Source: Fluviibacter sp041311015 (lineage in GTDB: Bacteria; Pseudomonadota; Gammaproteobacteria; Burkholderiales; Rhodocyclaceae). From it: 14,280 bases of DNA. The notes beneath the pieces are model-generated. The model had not been told where the DNA came from and did not search any database. It saw only the letters and a list, made by a program, of their open reading frames with translations. Positions 1 through 5,894 of this stretch are shown one piece after another. Location: NCBI GenBank assembly GCA_041311015.1, contig JBFYKG010000033.1, positions 1 through 14,280 of the forward strand. The letters are read 5' to 3'. Both the position numbers and the translations under genes were made by a program. The stretch's first letter is position 1; each line of letters opens with the position of its first letter.

Positions 1-195
1 GTCGCGACCAGCACCAGTGCATGAATTTAATTAAAGGGTTTAATCCGTAACTCCGGCTAATTTAATACTTAATGTACAAGAAGAACAGATATTTTTACAC
101 CTTTTAATTCCATTTGCGCTGCAATAAAATACACTCGATCCAAAATTATTGGCCTCCCATTCAACGCAAGTATCCTCATTTACCGGAGTTTCACC
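1..195 (+). promoter_or_regulatory. AT-rich leader and presumed promoter region of aceB
   Basis: This stretch is strikingly AT-rich compared with the flanking genes and has no credible coding sequence. It carries four copies of TTTAAT (26-31, 39-44, 61-66, 103-108), the first inside the perfect palindrome TTTAATTAAA (26-35). A possible -10 is TAAAAT at 125-130, but no good -35 sits at the right distance, so I do not assign a promoter. A clear Shine-Dalgarno GGAG (185-188) lies 7 bases before the aceB start. The sequence AACTCCGG (49-56) is the exact reverse complement of CCGGAGTT (183-190), which contains that Shine-Dalgarno. Confidence 0.55.
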
Positions 196-1794
196 ATGAG
201 CCTGACACTGCCTGCCGGCATCCAAATTACCGGCCCCATCAATGCCCGTTACGATGAAATCCTGACCCCGGAAGCGCTGGCCTTTGTCGCCAAGCTGCAC
301 CGTGCGTTCGAACCACGCCGCCAGGAGCTGCTGAAAGCACGTATCGAGCGCCAGGCACGCATCGATGCCGGTGAAATGCCGGACTTCCTGCCGGAAACGA
401 AGCACATCCGCGAAGGCGACTGGAAAATCGCGCCGCTGCCGAAAGCGCTGGAGCGTCGTCGCACCGAAATTACCGGCCCGGTTGAAGCCAAGATGATCAT
501 CAACGCCTACAACTCGGGCGCTGATTCTTACATGACCGACTTCGAAGATTCGAACAGCCCGAACTGGGAAAACCAGATCCAGGGTCAGGTCAATCTGTAT
601 GACGCCATCCGCCGCAAGCTCTCGTTCAAGAACGAAGCCGGCAAGGAATACAAGCTGAACGACAAGATCGCCACCCTGCAGATCCGTCCGCGCGGTTGGC
701 ACCTCGATGAAAAGCATGTGCTGATCGACGGTCAACGTGTTTCCGGCGGTATCTTCGACTTCGGTCTGGTTTTCTTCCACAACGCCAAAGAGCAGATCGC
801 CCGCGGCGCTGGCCCGTTCTTCTACCTGCCGAAGATGGAAAGCCATCTGGAAGCCCGCCTGTGGAACGATATCTTCGTGATGGCCCAGAATGAAATCGGT
901 CTGCCGCAAGGCACCATCAAGGCCACCGTACTGGTTGAAACGATTCTCGCCACGTTTGAAATGGAAGAGATCCTGTACGAACTGCGCGAACATTCAGCAG
1001 GCCTCAACGCCGGTCGCTGGGACTACATCTTCAGCTGCATCAAGAAGTTCAAGAAGAACAAGGATTTCTGTTTGGCCCAACGTGGCGCCATCACGATGGA
1101 GGTGCCGTTCATGCGCTCGTATGCCCTGGCACTGGTCAAGGCCTGCCACAAGCGTGGCGCACCGGCTATGGGCGGTATGTCCGCGCTGATCCCGATCAAG
1201 AACGATCCGGTAGCCAATGAGAAGGCGCTGGCCGGTATTCGCCACGACAAAACCCGCGACGCCAACGACGGCTTTGATGGTGGTTGGGTGGCTCACCCAG
1301 GTCTCGTTGCTATCGCTGCGGAAGAATTCCAGAAGGTATTGGGCGACCGCCCGAACCAGTGGGAAAAGCAACGCACCGAAGAGTTCGGGGCCAAGGACTG
1401 GCTGAACTTCCAACCGGAACAGCCAATCACCGAAGCCGGTCTGCGCAACAACATCAACGTGGGCATCCACTACCTGGGTAGTTGGCTGGCCGGTAACGGT
1501 TGCGTGCCGATCCACAACCTGATGGAAGATGCCGCCACCGCCGAGATCTCGCGTTCGCAGGTATGGCAGTGGGTAGTTTCGCCGAAGGGCATCCTAGACG
1601 ATGGCCGCAAGGTCACGGTCGAGATGGTGCGTGGCATGATTGGCGAGGAACTGGCCAAGGTCAAAGCCACGGTCACCGCCCAAGGCGAAGACACTGCAAC
1701 CTATGATCAGGCGGCCGTGATTTTCGACAAGATGTCGCTGACCCCGGAATACCCGGAATTCCTGACCCTGCCGTTGTACGAAGCCATGGCTTAA
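196..1794 (+). CDS. aceB: Malate synthase A (glyoxylate shunt)
   Basis: Condenses glyoxylate with acetyl-CoA and water to give malate and CoA, the second step of the cytoplasmic glyoxylate bypass used for growth on acetate or fatty acids. At 532 residues it matches the usual length of isoform A and lacks the large insertion of isoform G. Visible family motifs are the IRPRGWH segment at about 163-169 (active-site Arg164), Glu248 and Asp276 as the expected Mg2+ ligands (Asp276 in GRWDYIFS, 273-280), and the near C-terminal LMEDAATAEISR block with Asp445 at the catalytic-base position. The start is fixed by GGAG seven bases upstream. No isocitrate lyase gene is in view. A strong palindromic terminator follows directly, so the gene is probably transcribed mostly alone. 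Family assignment is certain; regulation is not visible beyond the unusual leader. Confidence 0.97.
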   Translation: MSLTLPAGIQITGPINARYDEILTPEALAFVAKLHRAFEPRRQELLKARIERQARIDAGEMPDFLPETKHIREGDWKIAPLPKALERRRTEITGPVEAKMIINAYNSGADSYMTDFEDSNSPNWENQIQGQVNLYDAIRRKLSFKNEAGKEYKLNDKIATLQIRPRGWHLDEKHVLIDGQRVSGGIFDFGLVFFHNAKEQIARGAGPFFYLPKMESHLEARLWNDIFVMAQNEIGLPQGTIKATVLVETILATFEMEEILYELREHSAGLNAGRWDYIFSCIKKFKKNKDFCLAQRGAITMEVPFMRSYALALVKACHKRGAPAMGGMSALIPIKNDPVANEKALAGIRHDKTRDANDGFDGGWVAHPGLVAIAAEEFQKVLGDRPNQWEKQRTEEFGAKDWLNFQPEQPITEAGLRNNINVGIHYLGSWLAGNGCVPIHNLMEDAATAEISRSQVWQWVVSPKGILDDGRKVTVEMVRGMIGEELAKVKATVTAQGEDTATYDQAAVIFDKMSLTPEYPEFLTLPLYEAMA

Positions 1795-1814
1795 GCCAAC
1801 GCGGTTTCGAATCC

Positions 1815-1840
1815 AAGACGGCACCCGCGGGTGCCGTCTT
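1815..1840 (+). terminator. Palindromic terminator after aceB
   Basis: AAGACGGCACCC (1815-1826) and GGGTGCCGTCTT (1829-1840) form a perfect 26-base palindrome, read as an 11-bp stem with a CGCG tetraloop. It begins about 20 bases after the aceB stop. The 3' arm ends in TCTT and continues CATTT, giving only a weak U tract, so termination may be incomplete and leave some read-through into lrgAB. Confidence 0.85.
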
Positions 1841-1858
1841 CATTTGAAGGGAATGATC

Positions 1859-2236
1859 ATGATTGCTGCGTTGACCTGGTTACTGCTATACCAGCTGGCC
1901 GGTGAGGTACTGGCTCGCGTCTTGTCGCTGCCGGTGCCCGGCCCGGTGATTGGCATGGCGCTCCTGTTCCTCACGCTCGTGATCCGTGGTCGCATGGGCC
2001 GATCGATACCGCCATCGCTGCAGCAAACAGCCACAGCACTGTTACAGAATCTGTCGCTCCTCTTCGTACCCGCCGGCACCGGCGTCATGCTTTATCTGCA
2101 GCTGATTGCCGATGAATGGCTACCGATCACGGCCGCCCTCATCGTGAGCACCTTCGGAGGCATGGCGGTGACTGCACTCATTCTCAAGGCACTCACCCAT
2201 CGTAAAATGCTTGGCGGGGGCACACATCATGCCTGA
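1859..2236 (+). CDS. lrgA: LrgA/CidA family membrane protein
   Basis: Small hydrophobic inner-membrane protein of about 125 residues with roughly four membrane segments. It has the family's N-terminal pattern: a hydrophobic helix, then LPVPGPVIGMALLFL, then a charged IRGRMGRSIP loop. The family was first described as holin-like. Later work on homologues (Bacillus PftAB, plant PLGG1) shows LrgA and LrgB act together in transport of pyruvate or glycolate/glycerate. I place the start at the ATG at 1859 because GAAGGGA (1846-1852) is six bases upstream. The ATG at 1853 and the TTG at 1844 lie too close to, or upstream of, that site. The end overlaps the next gene by 8 bases, so the pair is translationally coupled. 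Membership in the family is clear; the substrate is not determined by sequence. Confidence 0.9.
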   Translation: MIAALTWLLLYQLAGEVLARVLSLPVPGPVIGMALLFLTLVIRGRMGRSIPPSLQQTATALLQNLSLLFVPAGTGVMLYLQLIADEWLPITAALIVSTFGGMAVTALILKALTHRKMLGGGTHHA

Positions 2237-2960
2237 GCGCCTAAACCAGACGTGGGTCTATCTTTCGGCCTCACCCCTGTTCTGGCTGACGATGACGCTG
2301 GTAGCCTATCAACTGGCCTCCATGATCTACCGCCGGTCCGGCCAGCGCGCCCTTGCCAATCCCGTGCTGATTTCAGTCGTACTGCTGGTCACACTCCTGA
2401 TGGCGACCGGCACGCCCTATCACCAGTATTTTGAAGGCGCGCAGTTCGTGCACTTCCTATTGGGCCCCGCCACCGTGGCGCTGGCGATTCCGCTCTACGG
2501 CCAATGCCGAAAACTCCTCAGCATGGCGGCCCCGTTAACGATCGCGCTCATTGGCGGCTCCTTGATGGCCATGTTGAGCGCCGTCTTTGTTGGCCACTGG
2601 CTGGGTGGCAGCTTGCCCATGCTGCTCTCGCTTGCCCCGAAATCGGTCACCACGCCGATTGCCATGGGGATTACCAAACAGATCGGCGGCCACCCCTCAC
2701 TGACCGCCGTGATGGTCATCATCACCGGCATCCTCGGGGCGATGCTGGCACAAACCCTCTACCGCTGGCTTCGTATACGGGATGATACGGCCGCCGGCTT
2801 TGCACTCGGCGTCTCAGCACATGGTATTGGTACCGCCCGCGCCTTCCAGATCAATGAAACTATGGGCGCTTTTGCAGCATTGGGGATGGGGCTTAACGGT
2901 CTATTAACCGCCATGACCCTGCCCGCGATCATCAGCTGGATCAAACCCTGGCTGCAATAA
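2229..2960 (+). CDS. lrgB: LrgB/CidB family membrane protein
   Basis: Inner-membrane protein of 243 residues with about seven hydrophobic segments, the obligate partner of LrgA. Family hallmarks are the LAPKSVTTPIAM segment near the middle and GVSAHGIGTARAFQ in the C-terminal third. In characterised homologues the LrgAB pair moves pyruvate (Bacillus) or glycolate/glycerate (the plant plastid LrgAB fusion PLGG1). The ATG at 2229 overlaps the lrgA stop by 8 bases and is served by the GGCGGGGG run (2213-2220). The in-frame TTG at 2211 would precede that site and is rejected. Lying behind malate synthase, the pair may handle C2/C3 acids; this is inference from context. Its stop is only 18 bases from the convergent ALDH-like gene. 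Confidence 0.92.
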   Translation: MPERLNQTWVYLSASPLFWLTMTLVAYQLASMIYRRSGQRALANPVLISVVLLVTLLMATGTPYHQYFEGAQFVHFLLGPATVALAIPLYGQCRKLLSMAAPLTIALIGGSLMAMLSAVFVGHWLGGSLPMLLSLAPKSVTTPIAMGITKQIGGHPSLTAVMVIITGILGAMLAQTLYRWLRIRDDTAAGFALGVSAHGIGTARAFQINETMGAFAALGMGLNGLLTAMTLPAIISWIKPWLQ

Positions 2961-2978
2961 TCACTGCCGCTACAACCA

Positions 2979-3713
2979 TCAGGCCAGCACCAACTCGCAC
3001 GGCGTCTTCCAGTCCATCGCGGTCGTCTGCCAACGTTGCGCCCAGGCGCTCGGTCCAAAGAGGCGAACCTGCTTCACACCCGCTTGGCGCACTAAATCCA
3101 GCGCAACAACCTCATCCACGTAAACAACGTTGAACAAACCATCGGGCAAACCACATTGGCCGCACAACTCGGCGAGGGCCAGCGCGCACGAGGGCGCATC
3201 GATCGAGGGCGCAAGCGTCACCGCACCACCGCGCACAATCACCGGCAAGACTAATTGAATTGCGGCCGACAAAGGCATCCCGGGCCCGGCTAAAGCCAAT
3301 GTGGAGCTGCCTGTCCCACCGACCGCGCGCACTTGGCCGACGGCCGGCTGCGCCTGCAGGGACTGCACGCAAGCGAGTGCATGCACCACGTCAGCCTTGC
3401 CCGCATCCAGATGGGTATGACTTTCGACCGCAGAGAGCCCCGCAAAATGCGCCTCGAGCTCTTCCAACGCTAGCACCAGTTCACTCAGAAAATCGCCCAT
3501 CGCCGATGGCAATAAGCCCGGTGCCTGATTGGCGGCAGAAATCGCCGTTGCCGCCAGATCAATATCGACCAGTGGAACGCGACGGATCAACCGTTGCGTG
3601 GCCGATTCGCGAATCTCATGAAACACCGGCGCCATCGACAGCACCGGGCGTCCATGGATCCATAAGGGAATGGCCGGCGCTTCGCGCGGCGGGATCGTGC
3701 AACAACCGGTCAT
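2979..3713 (-). CDS. Half-length aldehyde-dehydrogenase-like protein without the catalytic domain
   Basis: The 244 residues resemble only the N-terminal, NAD-binding half of the ALDH superfamily. Matching landmarks are a segment like the ALDH 'NFPL' strand (GPGMPLSAAIQL), then VIVRGGAVTLAPS, LAELCGQCGLPDGLFNVV and LFGPSAWAQR (ALDH: FTGS). The lysine of the usual KPS cofactor motif is Ala here (APS). The protein stops at TPCELVLA, about where ELGGK lies in true ALDHs, so the catalytic cysteine and everything after it are absent. Downstream is lrgB on the other strand, with no remnant of the missing half. The reading frame is intact and a purine-rich AAGAGAG lies about six bases before the ATG, so it may be expressed. 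It diverges from an IclR regulator and is probably its target. It is either a decayed ALDH or a non-catalytic derivative; I cannot assign a function. Confidence 0.65.
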   Translation of the reverse strand: MTGCCTIPPREAPAIPLWIHGRPVLSMAPVFHEIRESATQRLIRRVPLVDIDLAATAISAANQAPGLLPSAMGDFLSELVLALEELEAHFAGLSAVESHTHLDAGKADVVHALACVQSLQAQPAVGQVRAVGGTGSSTLALAGPGMPLSAAIQLVLPVIVRGGAVTLAPSIDAPSCALALAELCGQCGLPDGLFNVVYVDEVVALDLVRQAGVKQVRLFGPSAWAQRWQTTAMDWKTPCELVLA

Positions 3714-3766
3714 CGTTTGCTCTCTTTTCTGCGTATGCGTGCTGAGCGGCCATGCGTTTCACATAG

Positions 3767-3800
3767 TAAAATAAGGCCGCCACGATTTCTTCTTATTTTA
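3767..3800. promoter_or_regulatory. Inverted repeat, candidate IclR operator
   Basis: TAAAATAAG (3767-3775) and CTTATTTTA (3792-3800) are perfect 9-bp inverted copies separated by 16 bases, about 25 bases centre to centre. They lie in the 115-bp region between the divergent ALDH-like gene and the IclR regulator, 53 bases before the former and 28 before the latter. Position and symmetry suit a dimeric regulator controlling both genes. Each arm also contains TAAAAT-like -10 sequence, so binding could occlude promoters. Binding by the neighbouring regulator is inferred. Confidence 0.55.
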
Positions 3801-3828
3801 TCCGCACTGCCTCACCAACGTCTTCCCT

Positions 3829-4635
3829 ATGACCAAATCCAGCGCCGCGCCTGCTCTCCGAGAACCCGGTACCAACAACCCGACCGGCGTTCAGGTATTT
3901 GATCGGGCCGACACGCTGCTCAGCCTTCTGGCCAACCAGCATGCGCCCGTCAATCTAAAGGCACTGGCCGCGGAATCAGGGCTGCATGTCTCTACCGTCC
4001 ATCGTATTCTGGGGGCTCTGGCCGCGATCGGCCTTGTCGAGCACCAGCCGGGTGGCCTGTACCGACTAGGGCTCCGCTGGCTGGAATACGGTAACCTGGT
4101 GCGTGAGCGGCTGGAGGTGCGTGATGTCGCGCGACCTTTCATCGAAGCCCTGCACAACACCCTCGGCGAACCGGTCAATCTGGCGATTCGCGATGGCGAC
4201 GACATCATCTATCTCGACCGGGCCTCGGCCAATGCGTCCCGAATCCGTGTCTTCTACCGGGTCGGCTCACGCGCACCGCTACATCTCACCTCACTGGGCA
4301 AACTCTTTCTTGCCAGCGACACCAGCGAGGCTGTTGCCAGTTACGCCAAGAGAACCGGGCTACCCGGCAATACCGAACACTCACTGACCCGACTGAGTAC
4401 CCTCAGCAACGCCTTGAAAGACGTTCAACAGTCAGGGATTGCTTTTGACAACGAAGAAGCCGAGCTGGGGCTCCGTTGTGTCGCCGCACCGGTCCATGAT
4501 GATCAGGGCAAACTCGTTGCCGCTATTTCGGTATCGTCACCCGCTGAGCGCTTCAGCGAACATGAGGCCGACTGGGTGCCGGCATTACAAACATGCGCTC
4601 AGGCAGTCTCCCGTGCGTTAGGTGCCCGCGGCTAA
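3829..4635 (+). CDS. IclR-family transcriptional regulator
   Basis: DNA-binding regulator of 268 residues, the usual length. The N-terminal winged helix-turn-helix covers about residues 20-90: VQVFDRADTLLSLL, then VNLKALAAESGLHVSTVHRIL with the recognition helix at about 53-61, then the wing GLYRLGLRWLEYG. The C-terminal effector domain (about 95-265) shows the family landmarks EPVNLAIRDGDDIIYLDR, the PLHLTSLGKLFLAS signature, GIAFDNEEAELGLRCVAAPV and the ISVSSPAERF strand. Effectors of the family are small carboxylates or aromatics, which fits the surrounding central-carbon genes, but the ligand cannot be read from the sequence. No convincing Shine-Dalgarno precedes the ATG. Probably autoregulated and controlling the divergent ALDH-like gene through the inverted repeat between them. 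Convergent with pbpG, with only 17 bases between stop codons. Confidence 0.92.
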   Translation: MTKSSAAPALREPGTNNPTGVQVFDRADTLLSLLANQHAPVNLKALAAESGLHVSTVHRILGALAAIGLVEHQPGGLYRLGLRWLEYGNLVRERLEVRDVARPFIEALHNTLGEPVNLAIRDGDDIIYLDRASANASRIRVFYRVGSRAPLHLTSLGKLFLASDTSEAVASYAKRTGLPGNTEHSLTRLSTLSNALKDVQQSGIAFDNEEAELGLRCVAAPVHDDQGKLVAAISVSSPAERFSEHEADWVPALQTCAQAVSRALGARG

Positions 4636-4652
4636 TAACGTCGCCACAGCCT

Positions 4653-5741
4653 TTAGCTACGGGTTGCTTCGGCCCACTTCTTGAGACGGTTAGCATCACC
4701 CACGCGGGTCATCGAGCCTTCCGAATCAAGCAGCACAAAAACCATCGGACGGTTATTTACCTTGGCCTGCATCACCAGACATTTTCCGGCCTCACGAATA
4801 AAACCCGTCTTGGTGACACCAATTTCCCAATCATCTGAACGCACCAGCGGGTTCGTATTGCGATACTCCTGAATCCGGCCGCGCACATCAAACTTGGCCT
4901 CAGACGTCGTCGACGCTTCGCGAATCGGCGCGTACTTCGACGCGGCGGTCACCATCTTCGCCAGATCACGCGCCGTCGACACATTACCCGAGTTCAATCC
5001 CGTCGGATCCAGGAACCGGGAATTGGCCATCCCCAATTCCTGAGCCTTGCGGTTCATCGCCGCAACAAAGGCCGGAATACCGCCCGGGTAGTTACGGCCC
5101 AGCGCATGGGCAGCACGATTTTCTGATGACATCAAGGCCAGAACCAGGGCTTCCTGACGCGTCAGTTGCGTACCCACCGCCAGGCGTGAACGACTACCCT
5201 TCAGGGTATCAACATCATCATCCGTAATGTAAAACTCTTCGTTCATTGGCAGGTGGGCATCGAGCATTACCATCGCCGTCATCAGCTTGGTAATCGAGGC
5301 AATCGGCACAATTTGTGTCGCATTCTTCTGATACAACGCCTCACCATTCTGCATATCGAGCAGGAGTGCCGCATGGGAATGCAAGCCTGGCGAGGTGCCA
5401 GCAGGTCCGTTCCACTCACCCCAATGATCCGGCGGATTATCCCGGCGCTTCTTGCTGGCAATCAGTCGGCTTGGCTTTGCCGATGTGGCAGTGACCACTT
5501 TCTCTTTGGCCGCTTTCTGCGCAGCCATCGTTTTGGGCGATTCTTTGAGCGCTTGTGACTTCACCGGCTTTGCCGATTTTTTAGCGCTCGATGCTTTTGT
5601 GCTTTTAACTGATGCAGAACTTTTAGCCGTCTTGCTATCCGAATCCTTACTGCTCGCCGCCTGCACAGGCAGGGCTAAAACACCACCGGCCAGCAACACC
5701 AGCATCAGTCGGGACATCTCGGAACGCTTGAAAAACACCAT
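4653..5741 (-). CDS. pbpG: D-alanyl-D-alanine endopeptidase/carboxypeptidase (PBP7 type, peptidase S11)
   Basis: Periplasmic serine peptidase that cleaves D-Ala bonds in peptidoglycan stem peptides or cross-links. All three active-site motifs are present: S149-I-T-K152 (SxxK), S206-E-N208 (SxN) and K311-T-G313 (KTG). A signal peptide is plain: FKR, a hydrophobic stretch LMLVLLAGGVLALP, and a VQA-A cleavage site. Between it and the catalytic domain, residues 29-99 are a low-complexity linker of Lys, Ser and Ala that lengthens the protein to 362 residues, against a little over 300 for E. coli PBP7. I chose the ATG at 5741. The ATG at 5717 is an alternative giving a shorter n-region, and the upstream TTG at 5780 has no ribosome binding site. 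No start has a strong Shine-Dalgarno. The likely promoter lies at 5804-5831. Peptidase type is certain; PBP7 rather than another S11 member is likely. Confidence 0.9.
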   Translation of the reverse strand: MVFFKRSEMSRLMLVLLAGGVLALPVQAASSKDSDSKTAKSSASVKSTKASSAKKSAKPVKSQALKESPKTMAAQKAAKEKVVTATSAKPSRLIASKKRRDNPPDHWGEWNGPAGTSPGLHSHAALLLDMQNGEALYQKNATQIVPIASITKLMTAMVMLDAHLPMNEEFYITDDDVDTLKGSRSRLAVGTQLTRQEALVLALMSSENRAAHALGRNYPGGIPAFVAAMNRKAQELGMANSRFLDPTGLNSGNVSTARDLAKMVTAASKYAPIREASTTSEAKFDVRGRIQEYRNTNPLVRSDDWEIGVTKTGFIREAGKCLVMQAKVNNRPMVFVLLDSEGSMTRVGDANRLKKWAEATRS

Positions 5742-5763
5742 ACGGACACCACAGCAAGGGTCG

Positions 5764-5779
5764 TGCGGGGTGCCCCGCA
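5764..5779 (-). other. Small GC hairpin in the pbpG leader
   Basis: TGCGGGG (5764-5770) and CCCCGCA (5773-5779) are inverted copies around two bases, folding as a short, very GC-rich hairpin in the untranslated leader of pbpG if transcription begins near 5797. It ends about 22 bases before the chosen start codon. It has no U tract and I do not read it as a terminator. Confidence 0.4.
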
Positions 5780-5803
5780 AAACCGGAGTCAGTTAATCCT
5801 CAC

Positions 5804-5831
5804 ATTTTAACGCAAAAGCCCCGGTTTTCAA
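5804..5831 (-). promoter_or_regulatory. Probable sigma70 promoter of pbpG
   Basis: Read on the minus strand, TTGAAA (5831-5826) and TAAAAT (5809-5804) are separated by 16 bases. Each hexamer matches the consensus at five of six positions, and the predicted transcript would start near 5797, about 56 bases before the chosen pbpG ATG. The -35 box and most of the spacer lie inside the maeB terminator hairpin, so the two signals share the same DNA. Confidence 0.6.
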
Positions 5832-5845
5832 GAAAAAACCGGGGC
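5814..5845 (-). terminator. Intrinsic terminator of maeB
   Basis: On the minus strand, GCCCCGGTTTT (5845-5835) pairs with AAAACCGGGGC (5828-5818) over 11 bp with a six-base loop, followed directly by TTTT (5817-5814) then GCGTTAAAAT. It lies about 50 bases after the maeB stop, which is the classical position and form for a Rho-independent terminator. Confidence 0.88.
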
Positions 5846-5894
5846 GAAAACCTATCAAAAATAACAGGATAGGCGATGCTTCTTAAGCAGTCTT

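Noticed and set aside
26..108. TTTAAT repeats as a regulatory array upstream of aceB
   Set aside because: Four copies with irregular spacing (13, 22 and 42 bases) in very AT-rich DNA; chance is a sufficient explanation without comparative data.
40..993. 317-codon open frame on the minus strand opposite aceB
   Set aside because: Antisense to an unmistakable malate synthase, with no recognisable domain and a composition typical of the reverse of GC-rich coding DNA.
5742..5780. TTG start for pbpG at 5780
   Set aside because: No Shine-Dalgarno, falls on a GC hairpin, and would place 13 extra residues before a normal signal peptide.
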